From the NCBI GenBank assembly GCA_035048485.1, contig CM068585.1, forward strand, positions 17,651,501-17,715,500: a stretch of DNA of 64,000 nt, given 5' to 3'. Every line of letters begins with the position of its first letter. Position 1 is the stretch's first letter. This stretch comes from Pteria penguin. Taxonomy: Eukaryota; Mollusca; Bivalvia; Pterioida; Pteriidae. The notes under the pieces were generated by a model that saw nothing but the letters and a program-made list of their open reading frames with translations, made no database searches and was not told where the DNA came from. Made by a program: the position numbers and the translations under genes. Of the stretch, positions 37,285-50,700 are shown one piece after another.

Positions 37285-38405
37285 TTTTTAGCTCATCTAA
37301 GCCAAAGGCTCAAGTGAGTTATAGTCATAGTCCGTTGTCCGTCCATTGTTAACTTTTCCACATTTTCAACTTCTTCTCAGGAACTGCTTCGCAGATTTGG
37401 ATCAAAGTTTGTATATATGATGTACTCCCCTGTAGGTCCCCTACTAATATTGTGTTCGGGATCCAGATTCCCTCGGGGTGGATCCAGGATGGGGCCAAAA
37501 GTGCCCAAAACGGTACCCCTCTTCAAAAATCTTCTCCTCCAGAACCAGTGCATAAATGGGGAAACTAATTGCATTTCAACAATCTATAAAGATGGGTTAT
37601 CAAAACTGTGTTCGGGGTTAAGATCCCTCAAATAGAAATTTACACTTTTTTGACGTGTTTTTGGACTTAGTAATTTCAATGCAGAAGTGTCATGTTTTTC
37701 AGTTAATAGATATTGATGATTTCTGAAGGACAGTTTTGATCATAATTATGGTAAGGAATATTATTGTGAAAGAATTTTTGTCAATATCTCAATTTTTGGA
37801 TTTGTTATGAATTTTTTTTATGACTTCAAGAAAAAAAGGGGGGGGGGGGGATGTGTTGGCCATTTTTCACATTTTCAACTTTTTCTGCAAAACTTTAGGA
37901 AGGATTTTAATAAATCTTGGTAGAAATAAATCACTTATGATCCCCTTCAAATTCAGTTGTTTTCGTGCAGACCTCTTTACAAGTGGTGCCACCATAGTCA
38001 AAGGTAGATCACAAAAGAGTACCCTCCTTTGACAATATTCTTCTTCAGACAAACAGAATGCATAGAAATGATCTAGAGGGATGAGTGAAGACATATTGTC
38101 ATTTTGGTTGCCTTCCAAAATCAAATTTTAGAATTTTTTTCAATTGTGTTTGGACTTGGTGATTTCAATGCAGAAAAGTGTCATATTTCCTAGTTAATTG
38201 ATAATGATGATTTATTATGGACTATTGTGATCATAATTATGGTAAGGAATGTTACTTTTAAAGAATTGTTGAGCATTCATTAGCTGTTAATCAGTATAGA
38301 TTTAAGGGTTAGGTATATATATTTTTATCTGCAAATTTTTCAAGCTGTCAAATTAATAAACAAGTTAAGGTCAGATGAGCTATATAGGCCCACTTGGACT
38401 TTTTC
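37285..38405 (+). mobile_element. Hairpin-ended tandem-core element, copy 2
   Basis: The 5' hairpin AGCTCATCTAAGCCAAAGG with CTCAAGTGAGTT, the core modules GTACCCTCCTTTGAC and AGAATGCATAGAAATG, and the end ATATAGGCCCACTTGGAC all match copy 1 at 31516-34090. It is shorter, with one core module. Confidence 0.75.
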
Positions 38406-39611
38406 ACTCTGTTCTAAGCAATTCAAGAACCTAATAATGAAGTCATGACTACATTTTTAATATAGAGTTTAAAAGGTATAGACCCACTGTGTGACCCAAT
38501 GTATGAAAATGCTAGTATTACCAAAAATATTACATAAATTGATTTTAGGCCATTTGATAAAGGTCACTACCCACTGTGCATGAATATAGAAACTAGGAGA
38601 GAATGTGAGAAAAAATAAAGATTTGAGGCATAATTTAAAATTTTTACCAGAACTGTGTTCTAAAACTGAAACCATGGTGCAGTAATCTGAAAGGCACTGA
38701 ACAGAACTGATACATAATTTACTGAAGTCACTTTTATTTAAGGGTCTGTATGAGGGGGTAAGAGGTGTGGGGGTAACAATAAAGTCATGAAAGAATAATA
38801 CTCATACATGTACTTAAAGTGATATCAAGAAGTGATAGACCTAAAAATTTCCTGATAGATGAAGAAGTGATAAACTAGAATTTAACACTGCATCACAGTA
38901 ATTGTTATATAGAAAGTAAAAGCCAAATGTGGAATATGAGAAATATTAAATAACTTCCTTGTTAATGTGAACTAGATTTATATAGTCATGCCAGTATATT
39001 TCATGTTACTGCACTGATTTTGAAGCGTTGGAATTGACGTTAGGCCAATCAGGCCAGTGTTTACCTACTTCTTACCTTAAGCCTGATTTGAATTTTTACA
39101 AGTTTTCAGACATAGGTGCATTTGTACACAATCATGTAACGTGCAATTAACTCATACTATAATTATGAAATTCATGTTCCAAAACACAGTTAGTACATAC
39201 CAATATGAAATATATCCTGACAGTTATAGTGATCCATTTTGCTGCGCATTCTGCATATAGTTATTTTATGTATTGGATTTGACCAGGATCCTTTATTACC
39301 GGGTACACTTTAAGTTTAAGTGCATCCTACAGATGCAGTTTTTAATTATAAGATGATCTTTGGAGTAGGCATACTTTCAAAATTCAGGGAAAACTAAGGA
39401 TTTGCTGAAAGTGGACTAGACTCTTGAATTGCAGGTATTGGTGTTTGGCAAGAGTACATTGTGGGAAACTGAATGTTTCTGATTGTGAATTTCATCAATT
39501 CCACAGTCATTTTCTATTCACCCACAAATTCTTGTACAGTTTAGGATTGTGTGCCCTGTGATATCATTATTATTAATTATTTATTATTTTTGTTATTAAT
39601 TAATTATTATT

Positions 39612-39674
39612 AAGTATTCAAGAAACTTTTATAATGATAAAGATGTACACTTGATAAAAGTTTCTTGAATACTT
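39612..39674. repeat. Hairpin with perfect 21-bp arms
   Basis: AAGTATTCAAGAAACTTTT at 39612 and its reverse complement ending at 39674 are separated by a 21-base loop. Origin unknown. Confidence 0.8.
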
Positions 39675-39852
39675 CATTAATATTGAATACATGTAGCTTA
39701 TATTTGAGTGGGATATACACAGTATATCCATTTCATGGTTGTTGAACTTCCCTGATCACGATGCTATACTTACAGCACGTGCTGACATATCATATATTTA
39801 TATCAAAGTCGCTGTGTAAATTTTTATAGAGAGAGGAAATAGTTGCAGTATT

Positions 39853-39950
39853 GGCTGCATGTAGTAAATTTTGTATGATTGGACAATAGCTACATGTAGT
39901 AATTTTTTGTATGATCGGACAATAGCTACATGTAGTAATTTTTTTTGGAT
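39853..39950. repeat. ~36-bp tandem repeat, three copies
   Basis: The unit GCTACATGTAGTAATTTTTT followed by GTATGATCGGACAATA occurs about two and a half times. Confidence 0.8.
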
Positions 39951-40046
39951 GACAAATGTTTTATTCATTTGGTTGCGAATTGGCTAGTAAAGATTAAAGA
40001 CTTTTTGAAACCTGGTTTAGCCTTTGATGTAATATTTACAGATAAC

Positions 40047-40048
<2 letters not shown>

Positions 40049-40085
<37 letters not shown>
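40049..40085. repeat. (AT)n microsatellite
   Basis: Uninterrupted TA dinucleotide run of ~37 bp. Confidence 0.95.
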
Positions 40086-40088
<3 letters not shown>

Positions 40089-41662
40089 CATTTTCATTTC
40101 AATGGGAAATGAATCACTGCATCATTAAAGTGTTTCTGAAACCCACCTGACTGCCTGACATTTCTGGTAAAAATTGACTTGGTTAAGTAAAACTTCCATT
40201 ATCATTTCATTGAAATATGGAACTTTACCAGACAAATGTCCTATGAAGCCTAAGAGAGTTTCCCGTACACTGACATTTAATATTATTGAAAGAAATTACA
40301 ATGATCAGAAAATTTTTCAGATTAACAAAACACAAATTTATAGAAATTTAATTGAAGGAAACCCCAAGTACACATAATGATAAAATAATCAGCTTGTGAA
40401 ATCACAGTTCATTTAATATATTTTCTTAAATGCTATTTACATACATTCATTTTCAAATGAAGTTCCTTTTTCTTAACATATAAACCTAAAATATTATCAT
40501 GAAATTAAAAGCTGATTTAGTTTCATTTCATAATATATGTCATTCAGTCATTACGTCAACAGAGTTATTTCCCATTTAGGACAGTATCTGACATTAAGTT
40601 ATTGTTATGTTATCCAATTCTATGGAAACCAGTCTGAAACTCAGGGAAATGATGGTTCAGAAATGATGTTTCCATAAGAAATTTATGACGTCATAATTGT
40701 TTTATGTCAGATACCGTATAGTATGGCAGATAACTCTGTTCATCCATAAAACTCAATATGCACAAGTAAGGAAATTGTAACATTTTATTCTCATAAACTG
40801 TATCTGATATCATTTACAACTATATTTGTTATGTAAATTTATAGTGCTATGGATACTCTATGACCCATGTCATAAAATAATAATACTGCCATTTCAGTTT
40901 TGGAACACTATTCCAGTTATTCAATGTACTTACTCTTTGTTTTCATTATGAAACACATCAGTTGATAATAAGAAATATTAAGACTTTATAATTTGATTTT
41001 GTTATAATGAGCAATTTTACTTCATACGACAAAAGAAAAGAAGTTTTATGACGTAATTTAGAGTTTGATCAGTGGTTTTGATAGTAAGCTTTTTAGTATT
41101 ATGGAGGGAGAACAGAATGAACATTCTATATGGAAATTGTGTACAGTACAGACAATAGCCTGAGAGTGAGATTCTTTGACCCAGTCAGATTTTCAGCAGA
41201 CCAGCTGAGGATGGACTTCAAATGTCGGTTTAAGTTGAAAGTTGTAAAATCAAGATATAATGTGTTGAATATCAATATATGACTAAACAAAGGAGGGGAA
41301 TAGATACTGTATTTGCACATACTTTAGGAGGATTAATGTTCTAGTGGAATTAGCACTGTCCCTTGTACACTAATTTATGACAGTGCTACTACATTATATG
41401 GAATTTAAAGATCAAACATGCTTAAAATAAGGAAGATCATAAATTACATGTATTAATATAATTGGAATTTTGTTCATGTAAATCAGAAGGTTTCTTCTAT
41501 ATATGTTCAAAATAAATTAAATAGATTTGAAATGATACTATGGTATTTATGACAACATTATGTAACTTACACAATACACCAGTATGTATTTGTTTTAAAA
41601 TTACATAATTATATACATATTTGAATGTCTATTTTAATTATGTGTGATTTTTATCTTTATAG

Positions 41663-41713
41663 TAACATCTCCAGTGATTCAGCAGATTCCCGCCCAGGTA
41701 CAGGAGACGGCAT
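41663..41713 (+). CDS. UBE3A: UBE3A 5' exon (UTR or N-terminal extension; ends with AT of the start codon)
   Basis: Acceptor TTTATAG, 51 bases, donor AT|GTAAGT. In the frame of exon 2 it is open throughout and reads [16 protein letters not shown] before the Met. Vertebrate long isoforms carry a comparable short Ser/Asp-rich extension before MKRAAAK, so this may be translated from an upstream ATG I cannot see. If not, the start codon is split by the intron. Confidence 0.65.
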
Positions 41714-44700
41714 GTAAGTTCATGAATTTGTCAGTTTCTATACATATTAATTACAATAGTATGAATATCTTTGCCTCAGGAGTTAAATGATAATGTCTTG
41801 GGGATCAAAATCATTTCTTCTCCGTCAGTTGTCAATTGGATTAGTTGTAAATAAAATGTAATAGCGGAAGTAAAGATTAAATTATACAGTTCAAAATTGA
41901 TATTGCAAATCACATGTTAACGTGAAATGTTTTTTTAAGCACTTACCCCAAGAATAGTGCACTAAAAATTAGAAATTATAAATATATTTTGAGCATTGTT
42001 CAGTTTCACAACATACCTGTTCCTAACTATACCCCCTTCGTTTGGGGGGTATATAGGAATCACCTTGTCCGTCTGTCTGTCTGTCTGTCCGTCTGTCCAG
42101 AAAACTTTAACCTTGACCATAACTTTTGAACCAAAAGAGACTGGGCATTCATACTACACGTGTATAATCCATGTGGCAAGACCTTTCTTTTGGTACCCAA
42201 ATTTTTTACCTTGTGACCTTGGCTTTGACATTTGACCTGCTTTTTAAAAAATTTAACCTTAGCTGTAACTTTTGAACCAAAAGAGACTGGGTATTCATAC
42301 TACACATGTATATTCCTTGTGGCAAGACCTTTCTTTTGGTACCAAAATTTTTGACCTTGTGACCTTGGCCTTGACATTTGACCTACTTTTTAAAAACTAT
42401 AACTTTACCTATAACTTTTAAACCAAAAGAGACTGGGTATTCATACTATACATGTATATTTTTTGTGGCAAGATCTTTCTTTTGGTACCAAAATTTTTGA
42501 CCTTGTGACCTTGGCCTTGACATTTGACCTACTTTTTAAAAACTTTAACCTTAGCTATAACTTTTGAACCAAAGGAGACTGGGTATTCATATTACACATG
42601 TATATTCCTTGTGGCAAGACTTTTCTTTTGGTGCCAAAATTTTTTACCTTGGCCTTGGCATTTAACATACTTTTTAAAAACTTTAACGTTAGCCATAACT
42701 TTTCAACCAAAAGAGACTGTTTATTCATACTACACATGTATACTCCTTATGGCAAGACTTTTTTTTGGGGGGGGGGGGGGGGGGTACCAAACTTTTTGAC
42801 CTTGTGACCTTGGCCTTGACATTTGACTTACTGTTTAAAAACTTTAACCTTAGCCATAATTTTTTAACCAAAAGAGATTGGGTATTCATACTACACATGT
42901 ATATTCCTTGTAGCAAGACCTTTCTTTTGGTACCAAAATTTTTGACCTTATGACCTTGGCCTTGACATTTGACCTACTTTTTAAAAACATTAACCTTAGC
43001 TATAACTTTTGAAAGAAAAGATGAAAACTTAATACTACACATGTATATTCCTTGTGGCAAGACCTTTTTGTCGATAACAACATTTTCGACCTGGTGACCT
43101 TGGTCTCAATGTTTGACCTACTTTTTAAAAACTTTAACCTGAGCCATAACTTTAGAAAGAAAAGAGATGGGATCATCGTACTACATATGTGTATTCCTTG
43201 TGGCAAGACCTTTCACTCAGTACCAGCATTTTGACCTTGTGACCTTGGCCTTGACATTTGACTTTTCTTTTTTTTTTTTGAAAAACTGTAACTTTGATGG
43301 TAAAGTATAGTCATAGAGAGATAAGGAGTCCATTTTACATGTGTGTATTCTGTATGACAAGTCCTGTACACTGATACAGGAAGAATTTACACAACCTTCT
43401 TGACCTTCACCTTCTTCTCAAAAACTTAAATATTGGTCATATATATAGTTCTATGCCCTATTTTGAATTTTGGTGCCGCGGGGGGTATTTGTCCAGTTAA
43501 GACAGTTCTAGTTTGTATATTCATAATCATGATAATATTACGTACATGTTCCCAAGTTGTATATTTATAATCATGATAATGGTTAAAAATATGATCAGAG
43601 GACAGCATGATAAGTCTAGCCAACTGGACTAGTTTAAGTATGACTTGACTAGCTCAATGCAGAAGTTACTAGTCTTGGCTAGTTGGTTCCCACTAATATT
43701 GAACACTGGACATCACGTTCAAGTGTAAAGAAGAACCTAAGATTGAACTTTGATGACTTGTTCCAGCAATGAATGTCTATCAGATTGGTCATTTACGAGT
43801 GTGTATCCGAATATGGCTGTGAGTCAAGAATATGAAATGGAACCATATAGAAATTACTCTGTTACTAATGCTGTTGTCCAGTCTGTCAAATGATATAGCC
43901 AATAGAAATAGCATTGCAAGTGTATTATAAATAAATAACTGTACAGTATAAATAGTACAATATAGTTCACAGAAAATTCTGTCAATGTTCCAATTCTAAT
44001 TCATGTAACCTTCAGTAATTATGGATGTCTGTTATGATTGGCTATGGGTTTGAAATCAATTATCATTTTGATATTGGAAATAGCAAAATCATCAATTATG
44101 ACTTATATTATCAGTTTTTGAGTCGGCGAAGCCGCACTCATTGCAATCACTTTCTTTTCAGGGGTTATAACTTTCACTACCGATATAGAGCTTACCACGC
44201 CGCTAAAAAATAAAGTGCCGAAAAATTACTGATGTTGTCTTAAAAATTCTTGATCAGCATAATGTACCTTTAGCTCAGTTAATTTAAGCTAAACATAAAC
44301 TAGTTTCAATAACTCGAAAAAGGAGTTGCAATAATGTTTTCAAATTTCACGTAATAATATGTAGTTGTGACTACTTTACGATGTGTTTACCACCGACACC
44401 GTCGGATGTACTCGATTGTGTAATTCTCCGGACAAAGCATTTGTCTTGATCTTGTATCGCTTGTTTTTATCGAGATATTTCAATTAGTGTTTTCCCCAAA
44501 ATGAACGTGCAATCGACAACTTCATGTCAACAAGTTTTACTGCATTGTTGCCACGACTCGTGACAACAATGCTGTAAAACTTGTTGCCATGAAGTTGTCG
44601 ATTGCACGTTCATTTCGGGTACAAGCAATTGCAAACTCTCTGCCGTAAGATAGTATGAAGAGAGCAAATTTTATTAGCATTTTGTACTTAGGTATAATGA

Positions 44701-47700
44701 CGATGTAGTTGCAACAAAGACCTAATTTTTGCCCCCCCCCCAATTTCCTGAAATCCTGAATCCACCACTAAAATGGTAAAATGATTACATACTTAAAATC
44801 AACAAAGCCGACTCTCAGGACTTTTGAGTCCTTTGATTGTATGCCTGTCTTCAGCAGGGCATATTATGTTATGGCATTATCCGTCTCTTGTCTGTCCAGC
44901 TTCTGTCCACTATAGCTTGTCTGAGCCATAATTTTTCACCTCTTGCATGGATTTGAATAATGTTTCACTAAATTGTTGTCCATGACCCAAGTGTGTATCA
45001 CGACCTTGAACTAAGGTAATTTCTGCAAGAACAAGGTCACAGTGCATATGATTGGTAAATCTTTGCCAGGGCCATAATTTTTTACCCTTTGCATGGATTA
45101 GAATAATATTTCACAGAATTGTTGCCTAGCACCCAAGGGTGTGCCATGACTTTGACCCAAGGTCATATCTGCAAGGTCAAATTCACAGTGCTTATGTCAG
45201 TAAAATTCTAGTCTGGGCCATAACTTTTTACACCTTAAGCTTGCATGGATTTGAATAATATTTTACAGATTTCTTGTACAGGACCCAGTGGTATGCCCTG
45301 ACTTTGAGTCAAGATCATATGTGCAAGGTCAAGGTCACAGTGCTTATGTTTCCTGCTTCAATTTAAGCAAAGGATGTCCTATGTAATGTTTAGCATTGCT
45401 CTTGATGTTTCTTTTAAAATATCCTATGTATGATATATCTTCATGTACATTTAACCAATGAAATTTATAATTTTATATGAAAATCGCTGACTCTCATAGT
45501 TATTATATGTAGATTCCTCAACTTTTATGGAACTTCGTTTCCATTGCTTGTCACTTTACTTCGGTAAAGACAACGCCCATTAAAGATGTATGTACAGGAT
45601 TCAGATTATCAGCCCATCTCTTAATGTGGCATTGCAATAATATATCAAGTTATTCTGTGACAAATAAGACAATAGTCTCTCACCACCAGTTTTGGTTCTT
45701 CCTCTACATCTCCATTTTACAGAGGGGAGGACATATTTTGATCCACATGCCTGTGTGTTCAACTGTCTTTCTGTGTGTCAGTTATGACCCTTGATAGCTG
45801 GTAGGGTATTCATGATCACCTGCTCAGCCTTTTCTTGTTCTTACTTACAGGAAAAGAGCAGCAGCTAAACAGTTGATAGAAAGATATTACTATCAGCTGA
45901 CAGATGGATGTGGCAATGAAAATTGCTCCAACACCCATTGTGCCTCCAGCAAATCCTTCTCATTTGCTTACATCAGGGAAAAGAATGAACTAGCTGTCAA
46001 AGCCATAGACTTATTTAAGGACAAAGCCAGTTTGTGTGGAGATTTACAGCCTTCCAAAGTCCCAAGGTATGTGAAAAATCTAGATTAAATTTCTTTATCT
46101 TGTCACATTTATTATTAATTTAAATCAATAGTTGAAAACTACTGTCTTCACTCCATAAATTAAAAATTAGCGAAATTCAGTTTTAATTTCTGTCACATTA
46201 AACAATAATTTAGAATATTGCTTAGTACTGATTACACCCTTTTTATTTACAAACTCATACATGTATATCTTTGTTTGAATTATGGTAAATCTTCCTTTAC
46301 TTTTACATAATGATTGTCTTTTGACTTAAAATATTGAATTTAATTATGATTCTATATTTAATTTACTTGCCTTAGGAAAATGTAATCATGTCCAGAAAAT
46401 TTAACTTGCTCATCTTTTTGAATATAGGTCAGAGTGTGAACCAGGTCCATCAGGTCATATGTCAACTAGCTCGGAGACAACCCAACAAAGCCAGACATCT
46501 TCCTCTTCGAAGGGTGTAATTAAAGCCTTGTTTACCAAACCATCTACCTGTAGTGTCATCAAACCTACACCAACACCAGGTGAATGATATGGATTATGTT
46601 TTCAATTGTCTGAGAGGACTGGGTTAGGTTCATGTGGATCAATTTGATTTTAATTTATTATGGTGTCATCTGTAAAAGATGGTGATACTTGAGGATGGCT
46701 GTGTCCCTCATCTGTGATTTAATCTGTCCTCATCTGTCTATATGTCCATCTGTTCCTTTGTCTGTCCTTTCTTTTAAATCTCTTCTAAGAAATTGCATTA
46801 ATATATGTAATCAGTCTGACTTTATTTGAGTCGCTTATTCAACACATGATGAGAGTTACATTGTACTGTGATATGAATTGTGTTTGATTTCAACATCTAT
46901 AACATCTGATTTCTATTTCTATTAAGTTATTTTATAATCAATAAATGTGTACAGGATATAAGTTTAACACTCGACTAAGATGAGCAGTTCTCTCTGTGGT
47001 TGATAAAATATTATATATGTAGCAAATGAATTATTTCAAGGGCAGTGCGATCATACAACAGTCTTTTTGATCCATATGTATTTCTTTCCTTTTGACATTT
47101 GATTCAAACATATTTTTGAAACAGAATTTTATTTCCATACAGGTATAATTATATATAATATATTAATATTAATATTAATATATATATAATAATTATAACT
47201 TACATATTCGTTTCAATAAAATGATCATAGAAAACAGTTTTCCGCTCAGTTTCCTTCTTCAGTTGAAAATTCCATGAAGTTTTCTGTGCTAAGACTTATT
47301 TATATTATTATATTACAGAAGAGCTGTCATTTCTTCTTCTGCAGGAAAAATTGAATATATCAGATTCCAGATATCTAGCAATACATATCTTGACTCCTAT
47401 GACCTCGCTCTCAGGTCTTGACTCCTATGACCTCGCTCTCAGGTCTTGGACTTGGAGTTGTGTATTCATGCCACACCATTTTGGCCTCATGACACACTCA
47501 GACATACATTTTTGTATTTTTTCAAACTGTTCTTATAAGGGGATGTAGGTTCAAGTCACCATAAATGATACCATTACTCTGGTAAATAAATTGAGAAACA
47601 TGTCCCCATTGATTTTTCTTTTTTGCTACAACGGTACATGAAACAAGGGAGGAAACTAGGGTATATGGTTAAATATGTTTTATTAATCCTAGTAGGGTCA

Positions 47701-50700
47701 ATTTCTCCCAGGTGTGTAGCTGGAGAGGAATGTCACTCCAAAACAAGACAATTACATTAAAGAATATGACAAGAAAAACACAAACTGATTTAAGAAAAAC
47801 GACAATTTACGTTTAAAATTCACAGTCAAAAATTACACACACAATTAAGTTTTTCCATAACTAAGTCAGTTTTCCAGAGTGGGCTCGTGAAAATCAGTGT
47901 GGGCCCCTGAATTTGAAATCTTATTAGTCCACCTGGCCCATTAAAATTTTAATAGAATTTATACCGTGTCATATTAATTGTACTTTGAAACAAGAACAGA
48001 CAGGGGAAAAAAGTTTGAATAGAAAATAACTTTCAAATTTATCTACTATAATCTGTATGATGCCAGTACTATTTCACTGGCATTGACAGTAATGCAGGTG
48101 AGAGCAAGGAAATGGAAGGAATAGCAATTCTAGAGAATGCTGTCTGTCAAACTATGATGCCTCATTTTCCACTAGCAGGCAACACGTGTTCTTTGGAACA
48201 GTATATCTTGATTTCCTGTATTATCGTGAATAATTTGTTGGATAAAATAAGATAATCAGATCTTCAGAATTTAAGATGCTTTTTAGATCACATCGCAAAG
48301 TCAGAATGAACTTATGCTATTGTTCAGTTGTCTGCATTGGTGTTCGCACTAAGAAGAATTTTTTATTAATTAGATATTCTATGTGAACCAATCTGACACA
48401 ATTTACATATTCTGATATGAAAAACAAGTAGAAAATTTCAGGCATTGCCTGTAAGCTCCATTTATGACATGAGTGAACCTGTGAAATAAATTGTACATGG
48501 TCAATAGAACAATGTTCTGAAGGTTTTATTTCTGAGGTAGGACTCCTAAATTAAATAAAGCCGGTGTGGCCTAGTGGATAAGGTGCTCGGCTCGTGATCG
48601 AGAGGTCGCGGGTTCGACTCCCGCCCGGGGTACACCGGTGTTCTGTCTTTCGGATGAGACAGTAAAAACCGAGGTCCCGTGTCAAGGTAGGCGTGGCACG
48701 TAAAAGATCCCTCACTGCTTCGGGTGGGTCCGTTGCAAAGGTCTAAATTTGTATGCAATGCATCAGGCAGATGCCGTCACCATATACGTGAAATAATCGT
48801 GGAGTGACGTAAAACAATAATCAAACAAACAAACAAACAAACCTAAATTAAATAAAATCTTAATACGGTGTATACTTCCTACCAGTATAAAGAAATGTAA
48901 TGAACCATCAAACAGCTGTGAGGATAATCATATGTTGCACAACACATTTGTCTGATCTTCTTATAGTAAAAGATACAATGTATATTAAATACTCATTACC
49001 AAGCTTTTGCCTGTAGTGTTCATTTTGCATTTATCCCTGATTATACATGTATAACATATAATAATTATGAAAAAGCTTTTACTATCAACAGAATGTACTA
49101 AGCACCAAACAGTGGTAGTGACCCATCCTTATTGTAGAAATAACATGTTTATAATTTTAATAGTCAATGTATCTTACAAAGTGTAGATGTTAATGATAGG
49201 AAAACATCTTTAGCTTAGATAAATCAATTTTAGATTTATAATGGGAAAGGTGGTGCAAAGGTTCCTGTGATTCACATGATCTGCAAGTAAATGTAGTGAT
49301 TCTGTGTTTGCCTCTACATCAAATCTGTCTTCTATTGGAGGTGTGAAGTGAAGTTGTTCTTTTCCATAGATTAAACTTAAACTACTCGTTAGGTGAGCTG
49401 TATATTCTTTCTTTGTTTTATATTTTCAGTTCCAAATGTACCAACATACTTAACAGAAGAGAAGGTTGCAGAGTTGATCAAAACTTGTAAGGAGGAAAGT
49501 TCATGGTCTAAACTTATACGAGTTATAGGTTCAACGTTTAATAATGTGGATTCTCTTATGATGAGCTTTCGAAAGTCTGATACATCTCATAATAAGACTG
49601 TTAAAAATCCAGAAGAAAAGAACTCAAGTGATGGGAAAAGTTCATGTGAATCAAAAGAATGTGTTTCAATTCAAGATGCGTGTTTTTTGGCTAGTGCTTC
49701 AAGCAACACTTCTTTAATGGAGAATTTGGCCGTTGTGACACCAGTCTCACCTACACAGGAGAGTTCTGGGGACATAATCAAAGAATCAATACCAATACAA
49801 GAAAGTTCCAAACCAAAAGATAAAACACCCATTCAAGAAAGTATTGCCAGTGTATCTGTGATAGAAGAGGAGGACATTTCTGTAGATATTGCTCAGGTCC
49901 GCAGGGCATACAGTCTGCTAGGCAGTATTCCTGATTTGCCTTATCAAGGTGCTCTGGTGAATGCTCTTATTTCTCTTTCAAAGTCTGTCGAAATGGAGTT
50001 GAGGTATCGCAGACCAATAGAGCAGAATCCTCACTATATGAATATATTTGTGACTGTCATGGAATTACCCTTACTAGACACACCAGAATTCATCGAGTCT
50101 GCTTTTCCTGCCTTCTGTAAAGCTTTAAGTTACTTACCATTGCATGGTCAAGCTCACTTAGCAAGGATTTGGTCAAAGTTTGGAAAAGAAAGATTGCATG
50201 AGATGTTGATGTCCCTTCATCAGTTGATTACTGTCAAGATTGCCCTAAATGAAGGAAGATGGGGTAGAGGTTACTACATCAATGACGATGAGGGAATATC
50301 CAGTGCTACCAAAGTCATGAGAATCCTCTATTATGCAAGTATTTTGGGAGGTCAACGAGATTCTGATGAACTTCTTACAGAAGAAAAAACTCAAAATGAA
50401 ACAGAGGAAAATTTACAGGATATCTTACAAGGAGCTGTTGGACATGAGTCAAAGGAAGGTCAAAAGCCAAAAGAAGATGTACTAGCACAGGAGTTAAAGG
50501 TTTCTGTGATAGACTGTCGTAAGCCATTGGTTGATTATGATGACTTTGTGAACGAACTGTTAAACGAATATGTGGATATCGAAACTGATTACAAGTACAA
50601 AATTGAAAATGATGTCAAATTTTCATTCATGAATCATAGCTTTATATTGAACACAGCTTCTAAGCACACTTGCATGTACTATGATAACCGTGTGAGGATG

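Larger units (their letters stand above)
19939..41662. other. NFXL1-UBE3A intergenic region (divergent) including unseen 5' UTR exons
   Basis: This is 21.7 kb between the two coding starts. No protein-coding exon is recognisable. Both genes probably have non-coding first exons and promoters here, since NFXL1 has a UTR acceptor at 19939 and the first UBE3A exon seen is itself preceded by an acceptor. Content is mobile elements and simple repeats, listed separately. Within 22.6-28.0 kb I see mainly AT-rich sequence with C/G and CA runs. Confidence 0.7.

Noticed and set aside
42524..42953. Repetitive open frames in the 147-bp array
   Set aside because: Frames follow the tandem unit on both strands; low-complexity, no recognisable domain.
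48563..48634. Possible functional tRNA gene
   Set aside because: A/B boxes are good, but the sequence runs on into the SINE family A body and CAAA tail found elsewhere; no separate terminator.
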